A DNA stretch of 64,000 bases from Odontesthes bonariensis (Eukaryota > Chordata > Actinopteri > Atheriniformes > Atherinopsidae). The position numbers and the translations under genes were made by a program. The notes beneath the pieces are model-generated. The model was not told the DNA's origin, did not search any database, and saw nothing but the letters and a program-made list of their open reading frames with translations. The stretch covers positions 5,543,754 to 5,607,753 of the forward strand of contig NC_134509.1 of NCBI RefSeq assembly GCF_027942865.1, given 5' to 3'. Shown here piece after piece: positions 43,901-53,927 of this stretch (positions within the stretch are counted from its first letter, which is position 1; each line of letters begins with the position of its first letter).

Positions 43901-45787
43901 TTGTTCTATCTAGACTGATTCAGGGGCCTTTGAACGGAAGTGTACCTCCGAAGACATTGAACACAATAAGTGGAAAAAACTCAAATGCTATTCAGCTGGT
44001 TACAGTTTGCCTCTGGCTAAGGGTCCATTACTACCCCCCCGCAGCCCTCAGGAGTCGGGCTTATTTCCCTCGTGAATAGCATACAGGTGAGGATGGAGCC
44101 TCATGGCAAAACAACCCATTTTCAAAGCCTTTCTCCCTACTCAGGGAGGACGACGGCTTTAGAGACGCCACACCCTCCCTGCTGCACAGAGGAAAGATGT
44201 TCTCAGCCCGTCTCCACGAAGAGTGGGCCGGGAGGACGCCTGCGTGATCAGCTAAGCTTTTCTCCCGGTCAGAGAGAGTCTTGTTTAAGAGAAACCTCTG
44301 TTGCCACATGTATTGAATAAAGTAGCTCACCTCTGCAGTACCTTTTTTTTTTTATCTAAACTGGCAGTCATATCTCTTTTTTCTGGTGTTTGTGGGCACG
44401 CGAGCCTGCATGCCACTCACCAGCAGCATACTGCTCGTTTTAGTAAATTAAGTTTAAATCCCAAAACTCCGAGTGCATTATGCCGCATCGAAGTTCCCTG
44501 AGTGATTCGTGAGTTTTAAGAATTTTATTTGTTTATTTATTTTTCCTTCTGAAACATGACGTGGCGTGTTCATTCGTCCCATCTGACGTGGCGCGTCATG
44601 ATAACTCCTTATTCACCGCGCACAGCCTGAAGAGTCTGTGCTCCCGCTTCCCTGATTTCTTCCTTTCATTCCTCCCTTTGCAAGAAATCAATTATAAAAA
44701 AGAAGTGATGCATGGGATTACAACTTCTCTGCTTCGGCAAAGTGTCTTTGAAGCCGTGCGGCACACTTCACGAGAGACAGTCGCACAAACAGAAATCAAA
44801 GAGATGAGCAAAACTAACGGTACCAGCTGTGACACACAAAACAGAGAGAGAGAGAGATCTCCTCCGTGAAGTCCGAGCCTCTTGATGTCGCCTGTAATTA
44901 GACTCAGTCTTGTCACTGTTTTCTAGAGAATATTCCTTCTGTCTCACCCTTTGCAGCTTGACCTCTCCAATTTGGCTGATAACTTTGTGGATCCCTGCTG
45001 CCTGTGGTTTGGCACTTCATATTTCTGGGCCTGTCACAACTCTGGCGTAGATTTGACAGAGAGACGGGGCGAACATGCGGCGGCCCGTTGAAACTTCGCC
45101 AGCATCCCATTCCTTACTCCGCAGCTCCCTCTCTCCCTCTCTCCATCTGTCCCACATCCCTTCATCCCCTGTCAGCGCTCGCTCATGGTGATGAAGCTCA
45201 TTAGCGGGCTGTCTCTGTCAGACAGAATGGAGCAGGAGGGGTGACTCCCTCCTGTGTTTATATTTAGATCCCGGGATACTGCAGGTATAATGTGGTGATT
45301 TTTAATGAGGTTCGGAGCAGATAGTGGATCCCATCAGTCACACACACACACACACACACACACGGAGTGAAGGAGAGTCGGAGCAGTAGCCACCTACTGT
45401 AGTGTTAATGTAATTTTCTGTCTGATTGTACACTCCCTACCCCGTTCCTCAAGGTTGAATTATACAGAAAGGCTGTTTCTTCTTGTAATACCTGGTAGGT
45501 CTACCGTAGCATCTTCCAATTCCAATGAGAATTTTGAATGATTTTTTGTTTGTTTGTTTGTTTTTGACAGAAAAGATGTGTCTAATTCATTCAAAGTGAC
45601 ACTCTGATTGTGATGTCTCCTCCCTCCTCAGAGCATTGTGGCCAAATACAGCTCTCAGTTTCGGGGAAACTCTCAGCACGATGCCCTCGAGTTCCTCCTC
45701 TGGCTTTTGGACAGAGTCAACGAAGATTTCAATCCCAGCCCTGACAACAACAACAGCAGTAGCAGTAAGACCAAAGCCAGCACCAAG
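30758..45787 (+). CDS. usp43: Ubiquitin-specific protease 43, first two coding exons (partial)
   Basis: Exon 1 (30758-31369) encodes 204 residues and exon 2 (45632-45787) 52 more; both are phase 0 with AG/GT borders. The ATG has a strong context (GAGCCATGG). Residues 1-50 are very basic, as in human USP43 (KSLRSIGNFMGRILKTL), followed by an acidic stretch (about 60-72). The USP catalytic core starts at about residue 119: GLKNHGNTCFMNAVVQCLSN is the Cys box, with nucleophile Cys130. EVTEQLASLVRALW and YTPQLSVEF follow. Exon 2 continues with NSQHDALEFLLWLLDRV, the conserved QxDAxEFL block, then a Ser/Asn-rich insert. The remaining core, including the His box, lies past the window. USP43 removes ubiquitin from substrates. 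The following intron exceeds 18 kb. Confidence 0.95.
31704..32224. mobile_element. hAT-like non-autonomous element (tentative)
   Basis: It starts CAGTGGCGGATCTAGG and ends GGCCCCGCCCCTG, short imperfect inverted ends, with GGGGCCA repeats inside both ends. I recognise this arrangement from other fish genomes. The target duplication is weak (only TATG shared). Confidence 0.5.
33140..33230 (-). mobile_element. tRNA-like SINE head / tRNA pseudogene
   Basis: On the minus strand, box A TGGCTCAGTTGGTAAGAG (33201-33218 complement) and box B GTTCGAATCCC (33143-33153 complement) are near perfect. They are 47 nt apart, longer than in a simple tRNA. I could not fold a normal cloverleaf, so I call it a SINE or pseudogene rather than a tRNA gene. 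Confidence 0.55.
33499..33880. mobile_element. TTAA-flanked MITE (piggyBac-like), 382 bp
   Basis: AGCTGCAGTCTGCA at the left end and TGCAGACTGCAGCT at the right end are perfect 14-bp inverted repeats. Each is flanked by TTAA (33495-33498 and 33881-33884), the piggyBac target site. No coding content is supported. Confidence 0.75.
35402..35973 (+). mobile_element. Non-autonomous transposon carrying a RecQ-like helicase fragment
   Basis: The ends TAGCCTAG and CTAGGCTA are inverted, continuing imperfectly for about 18 bp (TAGCCTAGAAATCTAGAC against TAGCCTAGCAAGCCAGAC). They are flanked by an exact 9-bp repeat GCATCTCAC (35393-35401 and 35974-35982). This size fits Mutator- or hAT-type transposition. 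The interior holds a broken helicase segment, described separately. Confidence 0.75.
35605..35795 (+). pseudogene. RecQ-type helicase N-terminal fragment, frameshifted
   Basis: From an ATG at 35605 the sequence resembles the start of a RecQ-family helicase. After a one-base shift it reads LALAATLEDLDIQFSLRDEQ and then ITALK. A 19-T run follows and breaks the frame. The correct frame resumes as KKDVFGILPIGYGKSLIYQL with APL after it: a Walker A (motif I) loop GYGKS. Only motif 0/I remains, so it cannot be active. Similar multicopy RecQ-like genes are known to me in fish; the source copy is not in this window. Confidence 0.6.
35983..37394 (+). other. usp43 intron 1, no recognised features
   Basis: Contains short open frames (for example 36805-37212) without recognisable domains. 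I see no exon or clear repeat. Confidence 0.4.
37403..38020. mobile_element. hAT-like MITE, 618 bp
   Basis: It starts TAGGGGTGGGACGATAT and ends TTCGCCCACCCATA, imperfect inverted ends typical of a common fish hAT-like repeat. An exact 8-bp duplication CTGACTAC flanks it (37395-37402 and 38021-38028). The interior has ATCGATTTTT/GATTCGAT motifs and an AT microsatellite. Confidence 0.8.
37864..37930. repeat. (AT)n microsatellite
   Basis: Nearly pure TA repeat with two TATGTGTA/TATGTATA interruptions, inside the hAT-like element. Confidence 0.9.
38025..38740 (-). pseudogene. Tc1-like transposase relic
   Basis: The minus strand reads, N to C, KPPLIPKQRQTSFTEEKQSW with TEDWMK (38386-38676), then FQGDHSSRCQTKSIQTFLQK and SPDLNPTDSRWE (38025-38354). 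The last block is the signature around the second catalytic acidic residue of Tc1 transposases (SPDLNPIE), here with T-D in place of I-E. The first catalytic Asp region between the two frames is lost and the reading frame is broken. The hAT-like element at 37403-38020 abuts it. Confidence 0.7.
38861..38896. repeat. (TG)n followed by G run
   Basis: About 11 TG units followed by a long G tract with one T interruption. Confidence 0.85.
39447..40110. mobile_element. TTAA-flanked palindromic (foldback) element, 664 bp
   Basis: The left arm 39447-39739 and right arm 39818-40110 are both 293 bp and nearly perfect reverse complements, with a 78-bp spacer. Ends AGGGATAGTTC and GAACTATCCCT are flanked by TTAA (39443-39446 and 40111-40114), the piggyBac-type target. 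There is no coding content; it lies in usp43 intron 1. Confidence 0.85.
42246..42267. repeat. (TG)n microsatellite
   Basis: Eleven TG units. Confidence 0.9.
45340..45362. repeat. (CA)n microsatellite
   Basis: Eleven or twelve CA units about 270 bp upstream of usp43 exon 2. Confidence 0.9.
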
Positions 45788-48510
45788 GTGAGTCTGCATT
45801 CCTTTGCTTTCTTTGCCTAGATGAAAAATGAGGAATCTAATCGATGTTTTGGCTGATAGACTAATTGTATCATAAGAAAAACAAATGCGCACAAAGTCTA
45901 CCATCTATATTCTAGTCTCCTCAAACTATTTGATTTCCTTTATGAGATGAAACTGGAATACTTTCCAATATACTGTACCCTCACCCGGCCCCATTATGAC
46001 AAACCTATCTTATTATGTTAAGTTGACCATGGCAGATCTTACTAGTGTTGAACTCTGTGGAAATTCTTTTGTTCATGGATTACTGATGGACAACATTCTT
46101 GTTTTCATTTTAGTCAAAGTAATCACTTCACATGTGTGCAGAAAAGGAAAGGGTTAATGAGTCTGTTTTCCATTGCTAACCACAGATCTGATGTTGCTCG
46201 GATGCTCACCTTGCAACCTCGCACTTGGAACGTAGCCAGGACTAGACGTGATATGTTTAGAAGGAATGAAGTGCGTACACATCATGGTGGAGTTTATTAC
46301 TTTTATGTCCTATTTAAAATCTGATGTTTAAACTCTCCTAGAGCCTAAAGTAAAAATTGTCTTTGGTGGATACATTTGCTGGACTGGACAGGAGTGCACT
46401 TTAGGTTTTTTTCTGTTCTTCTCCTCTCTTAATCGTGCTCAGTTTAGAATAGATGGACACAAATGGACTTTGTTTCCATCGGCAACAAGGCTGTTAGTCA
46501 GTCATTTTCTCGTGCTTTTGGCAAGTTATAAGACAAAAAGGTTTTGTTTTCATTAAATTACTCACATTACTTCTGACGTGTTAGTAAATGAGAACAATCT
46601 CTTGGTCTCAGATCATGACTTTAGAAGGAATCGGAAATGTTCCCTAGTTGCGTTCAACTCCGTGATTATTGTGTTGCCGTAGTCATAGAATGGCCTGGAT
46701 TTGTTTTGGGACCTTTCTAATTAGTCTTTTATAATTTTGTGTGTGTTTGTATGTTGTTTGTGCTTCACAGTATAGCATACTGAATATGACGACCTGCTGT
46801 GTTCGGCACCCACTGTGACAAACCCCCAGTGTTTGACTACATTAGTTAATATCAGGCTGTTCCTCTCAGTTTGCTTCGAGTTTACTGGCAGCGTTGCTTA
46901 TTCTGCTTCCACTCTGCCCACTGAGGACAAGCAGTCCTAGAAAGTGAATATTGTTACTGACTTAACTGTCACTGCTGCTGTGCTGCTCAGTACCCAGCCC
47001 CATTACTCTGACAGCAGTGCTAATAAAGGCACACTTTATGTAACGTGCAGCAAACGGCTTAGGATTGTGACTCATTATGCTGCCAGTAAATCATGGTATC
47101 TTAAAGACTGCTAGCCCCATTATGCTAACAGCGATGCTTCAGGAGCCCTATTGCTTTAGTTATAAATCTTACTTTATATTTCCCGCCTAAAATTTTTATT
47201 CTAGCAAAAGCCACCGAATTCTTTGCGCTGTTGGACTGAGTCATGACAAGCTCATCCGTTGACAATAAGAAGGCAGGCGGGAAGCGCTCTCGAGCACCCT
47301 GCTAGCACTTTACTGCCTGAGAAAAGCGCTATGCTGACTTGGGCTTTAAAGCTCTCTAAACAAAAATTCCTCTGTTTGGAAATCTCTACTACGTCACCAC
47401 CGCGGTCAACAGTAACGTTTTTCTCCCAATCATCGAAGTTATCCAATTCTTCTGCTGCTGTAATTTTAGCAAACAAAGCTAATGTTAACAGTTCAACAGC
47501 TAAGTTAGCCAAATTAACGTAAGGTTAGCCTGCTAATAGGCTAGTGCTCATGTCGGCAGTTGTTTGTTTTCTTGAAGACATTGTAGAATTTTTTGATTTT
47601 CACGGTCCTGATAACCTAATAATAACTATTAATTATAATGACAACACATGTGTAATCTGCATCCTCTCATTTTTTCCTTTTGGTTTGAAGCTCAAGTAAG
47701 CTGCAATGGCGGATGGGTAATCTTGGTATCCAACTAAATGTAAAATGAACAGTTAGCTCTGTACTACAAGGTTCACTGTTCTATTTGAACTTAGCGTTTC
47801 TTCTTCCTACAGTTACACTGTTCCAACAGATCCAAGAGAAAGATTATGTTGTAATAATCTATTTTCTATTTTCACAAATATCTTGGGACAGCTTAAGTAT
47901 CTCTAAAGAGTCAAAATGGCTCTTTCATTGCAATCTCCAAATTAATCTGTGTCTGCTCTCTATTGGTTTTATGCTTTTTTTTTTTCATTTGGAAAAAAAA
48001 AAAGCTTTTCTTATATCCTCTTTTGAATCCTATTTTCATCATCTTCTCAATCAGATGGTAGTGAAACAGATTTGGATCAGTTATCTAAGGGTCGGTTATC
48101 ATCTAGGATCTTCATTTGTTAAAGTTCCAGCGTGTTACATTTAGGGAGGTCCATTGATAGAACTGCAGTATCATATTTACTGTTTTCATTACTGTAGAAT
48201 AAGAATTGTTGTGTTTTAATAACTTTAGAGTGAGTAGTGTGCAGTCATGTGGACAAGGAATTCACACACTCTTTCATTTATAATAACAGAATATCATTTG
48301 ACTTTTAAAATTATGTGTCTTTTTTGATGCCTTTTTAACCGTAACTACAAGACGATGGAAGTCTTTTTAGCAGTGCAGAAGGACAGACAGAAAATAAGAT
48401 GGAGTGGTAGGTGAGGTAGCACCTATGACTTTAAATGCTTTGTCTGGTCTTTCAGCCTAGTATCAAGGATGGATGTATCAATAGTGAATCTCAATAGTGA
48501 ATACCAAAAA
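45788..48510 (+). other. usp43 intron 2, proximal part
   Basis: No exon recognised. A minus-strand frame at 47252-47512 contains LDNFDDWEKNVTVDRGGD, which I could not assign. Confidence 0.4.
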
Positions 48511-48568
48511 ATATTCATTTTGCATTTTGGGGATTAATAAAGTATAATTCATTGATTGATTGATTGAA
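48511..48568 (+). mobile_element. LINE 3' tail with (ATTG)n end
   Basis: ATTTTGCATTTTGGGGATTA followed by ATAAAGTATAATTC and ATTG repeats is the usual 3' end of a fish LINE, ending in a short tandem array. The clade is not certain. Confidence 0.5.
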
Positions 48569-49018
48569 AAACATTCTGCACATTTATTGTTTTGACTTCG
48601 CTCATCAAAAATCCCTTCTTTATGTTCTTTATGGTCATATATTTTGTATTGATTTAAGCAAGATGATATTTTCTCACCGACAAAATGTTTTACATCCTTC
48701 CTCTGTTGAGGACATGAAATCCATCATGGACATATGTTTAGACAACACACTGATTTATTGCTTTACTAATTACACACACAAATATAACTGAGTAAAAAAA
48801 AAAAAGGGGGGGGCTTCCAGTAAATCCTAATGTCATGCTCATCTGACACCATGTCAGTTGGGTTAAACTGTGTGGTCATTCCGGAGGCTGTAACTTGTCT
48901 TGTACTCTAATGTTTTGTCTGCCTCCGTTGGCTCATGTATTAGTCTCTGCAAAGGGACTCACTAAGACTGGCTGCCACTTTGAATCTTGCTGATGGGAAT
49001 CCAAATAAATCAATAAAT

Positions 49019-49126
49019 CCACCCATCCATTCTGTAAACCGCTTATCATGTCCAAGCTTGAAAGGGGGTTAAAATCTATCCCAGCATGCATTAAGTGAGA
49101 GGCAGGGTACAGAACAGACGGGCCAC
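49019..49126 (-). mobile_element. L2-type SINE/LINE 3' tail fragment
   Basis: Read on +, CCACCCATCCATTCTGTAAA, CCGCTTATCATGTCC and TCTATCCCAGCATGCATTAA with GAGAGGCAGGGTACA is the reverse of the L2-related tail seen at 25140-25236. Confidence 0.65.
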
Positions 49127-52100
49127 ATGTTCGTCACAGCACAGAAGCCAAGTTTATCTTGGGAATGTGCGAGTAAGTCGCAGCACCTGCACAACCACGG
49201 GTCCCAAATCAATGGATAAACATCTAGATGTAACTACATTATGTCAAAATGTAAATGAAACAGATGTGGACTTCAGAGATGAATGTGTCACCAACACGAC
49301 TGAAGCTACAAATTGATCTGACTCCCGTTGCACGCTCGTATTTGGTTTTAATCTGAGGGTATTATCGTGCGCAGCTACTCATACACACGAGATATACAGT
49401 ATATCTCAGACTCCTCGGCCTGTTTGTTTCTCTGTTGAACATTTGCAAACCTCAATTATCTGAGTGGAATACAGATATGTGTCTATATGTATATATACAC
49501 ATCTGTCAGACAACAATACATGATGCACAACTTTATTGTGTTTTCCTGAGAATTAGCCAGAGACCAAGTAAAAGAGTGGAAAACAAGCATCAATATGTTC
49601 TTGTTTCAACAGGAGCCCATTACTCTTGAGAATTTCAACATCTTTCTGGAGATTAAATCTAAAACGCTAATAAAAAGTGCAACCCGGCCCTGAGATGCCG
49701 TCAATAGGGTTTGACTCTGCATCACTGTCTGCTCAGCCGTGATGGAACATGTATTGATGTCAGTGCTGAGTCTTGAAAGCAATGGACTTTACTGGTTAAC
49801 AAATTTATTCCCCGGTTTTTTGTTAATTAAAAAAAGTTGGCGTTATAGGATGACTTGGACGCTGATGTGTCTGTCACAGGCCAGCCTACATACTGATCCT
49901 GGTTTGCATTACGATACAAAGCTTTGCAAGGAAACAGATCTGTTTTTAGTGTGGCATACAGAGGGATCCGCTCATGTCACAGACTTTGTTTGTGCAGTAT
50001 ACCTGCTAACATATATATGGTGTGACCAGTCCACCGGCTTTACCTAAATAGCATTATATAACAACAAGACTGAATACACAGGAAGGCAGCTCAATAATGT
50101 TAATCCTCCCTCGAATGGGACCTCGCTAAACTGGCTTGGTTTCCCTTTCGCCTCACTGGCTCCATATCAGCAGGATTCTGACCAGCTAATAGAAGACCAC
50201 AGTGAAGTCATGGCTTAGCACACAATAACGTCTTAGATATTACTCTTTTGTGGAGCAGGAGTTGTTAGAATAGAAAAAAAAAAAAAAGAGCGGTGAAAAG
50301 CAAGAGGGAAGTTTTGGCCACAAGTGAGTTTTTTTTTCTTTTTCCCTTTTCTTTTCTTGACCTGCTAGATGCAGGAACCGATTACATGATATTCTGTGTC
50401 TCATTACTGGTGCATTAGATTATTCCCCTCAGGCCTCAGCAGTTCTCAAAATGTGGAGACAATTACGAAACTACTCTGATATCACCGGCAGACCGTCCAA
50501 CAAACTAAGTCACTGTTCGCTGAGCGAGCACATGGCGCACAGTTAGTTTTTACCTTCCATGAGTAGGATTCAGAGCAGGTGTATTTAAATAAATCTGGTG
50601 TCTCACCCTGAGGACAGTCATCGGAGGATTGCCAGTGCAACGCCAGTGCCAAAGAATTATGTATGCGCTGTTCGATTTTTAAATGTCGATAGTGGTCGGC
50701 CTTTCTGCCCCAAGTGGATTTGGTGTAGAGAGAGGAACAAAGAAACCTCTTGGCCCTGCTGGCAACGACATAGACTTTGAAGTTGGGCCAGTGTCTGTTG
50801 TAAAGTGAGCAAGTCCTCTTATCAACAGGGACAGAAATGGTGAGTTTGATAGCGCTCCATGAGCTTTTGACTCAAGTTCATCCGAGAGTGCAAAGCAAAT
50901 GTCAGTGAAAGAGTTGAATTTGCTGACAGGCGGAGGCTGATGGGACCTTTTAGCTGGTGTGTTCTTCATCAGTGTCCATCAACAGAACATTGATGCTCTG
51001 ATGTCACGAATGCCTTCCTACATCATTGTTGGTAGAGACTAAAGACAAAGCCTTGAATTTCTCCAGCAGAATGCTAGTATCTCAGTTCTGACAATAAAAT
51101 GCAAATGGAGGATTAATATTTCAAGCACCATACGTAATTAAATAACCATGTACAGTTGTTGAGGGACAGTGAAGAAGAGGTTATCAATATTCTACATTTT
51201 TAAAAGAAACATTTATCAGATATTAAGAACGCCTTTGAATTAACTTTAACTGTTGAGCTCCAACAATCCAACATGTGAGATTTGAGAATCATATTGGCAA
51301 TCAATTACATTCAATGAACAGCTATATTGGAATTCAGCCTCATTCTTTTGTGCTTTTTTACATATTATTATTAATTATAAATGTTTCCACGCTCTGCTGT
51401 CCAGCATGTCCATGTGCTTTTCACATAATATGATCATTGGAGTTTTTCTGTTTGTCTGTTTATAGATTAGCATTGTTGCCTACCATTAAAAACATCCAGT
51501 TTATGCCAATCATTTTGTTAGTAAATTAAAATAACAACCCAATATTTACCCAGGGAAAACTGATTTGGTATGGAACTTGTGCTAATCTACAGATGTGTCT
51601 GAAGCTTTTGGGGAACGTGAATTCTTGTCTTGACAGATCACAGCTTCTATTCTTGTTAAACTCGTATGTGGTAAACAAATGTAGATTCTTTAGGAGCTCT
51701 CATGCTTGTTGAGTTCTAACTAACTGGTGGGGCATCTAAGGTATTTAACCTCTTTGTGGGGTCATCTGTGACTTGAGTTGCTGAGGTGCATAGTTGAGGT
51801 CACATGATGAACTTTGTGTGTGATTGGTAGCCTAAACTGGTGTCAAGGAAGTACAGCTTTTGTTTCTAGGCAGTGACTCTTGCATCGCATTTATTTTTAT
51901 TTTTTTAAGTATCTGAGTTCTTTATCTGTTGGATCTGAGAGGGACTTATGGGGAATGTTGGTCACTCTTCCTTCCTTCCCCCTGGCGGCGTTGATGTATC
52001 ATCCAGCTGAAGCTCTTCTGTCATGAAGCCTTCAGTTGCCATCTGGCCGCTCTCCCCCTTCACTGCTCCGCACCCATCTCTCTTCTCACAGAGGTTACAT

Positions 52101-52493
52101 GAAAGCGGTGCAACCCCTGCCGCAGCTGCGACCCCATACTCGACCCAGCAACTTGACTTTAGGCGCTTGTGACATTTTCGAGATGCCACAAATTTCACCT
52201 GACACAGGGCGGGAACAAGAAATCCACAATTTTTGTTTTTAGTGTCTTTGTGCCTTTCTTTTCCTTTCTCTTCATCGTTTAAAGGAGCATTACAACGTTT
52301 TTAATGTTGTAAAAGAGAAAAAGTCTTTTGTGGCCCTCCTAACATGAGCTATAACCTCTTTCTGCATGAACAACATGCTGTATGGTAGTGATTCTGAGTG
52401 TTTCTATATTTTTCCGGAGTGAAACAGTCGCAGCAGAGTGGTATAGGTTGGCTAATCCCCCCCCCGCTACCACTCTAATAGGATTTACAAGGG

Positions 52494-52495
<2 letters not shown>
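49127..52495 (+). other. usp43 intron 2, middle part
   Basis: No supported exon, RNA gene or clear transposon was seen. An A tract lies at about 50274-50286 and a CT-rich stretch around 50330-50360. Confidence 0.4.

Positions 52496-52530
<35 letters not shown>
52496..52530. repeat. (TG)n microsatellite
   Basis: About 17 TG units. Confidence 0.9.
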
Positions 52531-52531
<1 letters not shown>

Positions 52532-53003
52532 CCTCTGCTTTCTCAAGTACTCCTCAATGTACATATTTTGTCTTCTCTTTTTCACCATAATTGAATAGTT
52601 CACTTTTCCCCCTGTTAGTGTCCAGCCCAAGCTTGATTCCTTCTGAAATATCTTTGGGTTATTTGCTTCTACTCCAACTCTGACCTGCTCTCTAAAACAG
52701 ACCTCTCCCGCAGAGACATAATGTGAACTCTCTTGTGGCTGCTGTGTGTTATTGAGACGAAACCAGCTCTGACGGCTCTTTTATTTTTCTTTGCTTCTCC
52801 TTTGGATTGATGGCGTCTCGAGCCTACCTCTGCTGCGGTGCTCGTAACACAGCATGCTTTCACTTGAAAATGAAAGCACATTTTCACTATTTACCTTTGT
52901 TGTTCTTCCGATTTTTATTTATTTATTTATTTTTTTCCTCTGCCTTACTGCATCACTCTTTAGACATTCGTTTAAGTCAAAATAGAAAAGTGTAAGATAT
53001 TAA

Positions 53004-53923
53004 AGGGGAACTCCGGGGCATTTGAAGCGCATTTCCATTGCTAGAGGTTGTCAAATACTGATAGTAGGACACAGACAGGTGCAAATCTGCGCTCCCTGTG
53101 TGGAGATAGCGCTGTTCGCTCAGCCTGTCATGCGAGGCTAATACGTGGTGGCTAAGGGGCAAGCGCTAACCCTTCCACGTAAAACAACAACTTGCACACT
53201 GCAGAAACGTCACACCACTTTATAAACCATCCGACAATAAAGTCACAAGCTTTGCCATCAAAACCATATGCATGGTTCTCACATTACTGGCATGGGGACG
53301 TTACAAAATAACTTTATAAACAGCATGTAACTCACCGGTTAGTTGTACGCTCGCGCATGTGAAAACCCAAAAGAGTCGATGGACGATAATCCCATATACA
53401 AAACAATTATCTTCTCTAGAAAAACTGCGTTCAAGTATTTAAAACATTACAACAATATTACTGGGCATGTATTGTTGTAATGTTTTAAATACTTGAACGC
53501 AGTTTTTCTAGAGAAGATAATTGTTTTGTATATGGGAGTATCGTCCATTGACTCTTTTGGGCTTTCACATGCGCGAGCGTACAACTAACCGGTGAGTTAC
53601 ATGCTGTTTATAAAGTTGTTTTGTAACGTCCCCATGCCAGTAATGTGAGAACCATGCATATGGTTTTGATGGTAAGGCTTGTGACTTTATTGTCGGATGG
53701 TTTATAAAGTGGTGTGACGTTTCTGCTGTGTGCAAGTTGTTGTTTTACGTGGAAGGGTTAGCGCTTGCCCCTTAGCCACCACGTATTAGCCTCGCATGAC
53801 AGGCTGAGCGAACAGCGCGATCTCCACACAGGGAGCGCAGATTTGCACCTCTCTGTGTCCTACTATCAGTATTTGACAACCTCTAGCAATGGAAATGCGC
53901 TTCAAATGCCCTGGAGTTCCCCT
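53004..53923. mobile_element. TTAA-flanked palindromic element, 920 bp, 454-bp arms
   Basis: The left arm 53004-53457 and right arm 53470-53923 have identical length and are near-perfect reverse complements around a 12-nt loop. Ends AGGGGAACTCC and GGAGTTCCCCT are flanked by TTAA (53000-53003 and 53924-53927). Only scattered mismatches separate the arms. It lies in usp43 intron 2, so the primary transcript should form a very long hairpin. Confidence 0.88.
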
Positions 53924-53927
53924 TTAA

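Larger units (their letters stand above)
40115..45631 (+). other. usp43 intron 1, distal part
   Basis: 5.5 kb with microsatellites and short open frames but no supported exon or recognised transposon. Several sub-stretches are fairly GC-rich (around 42700-43000). Confidence 0.4.
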
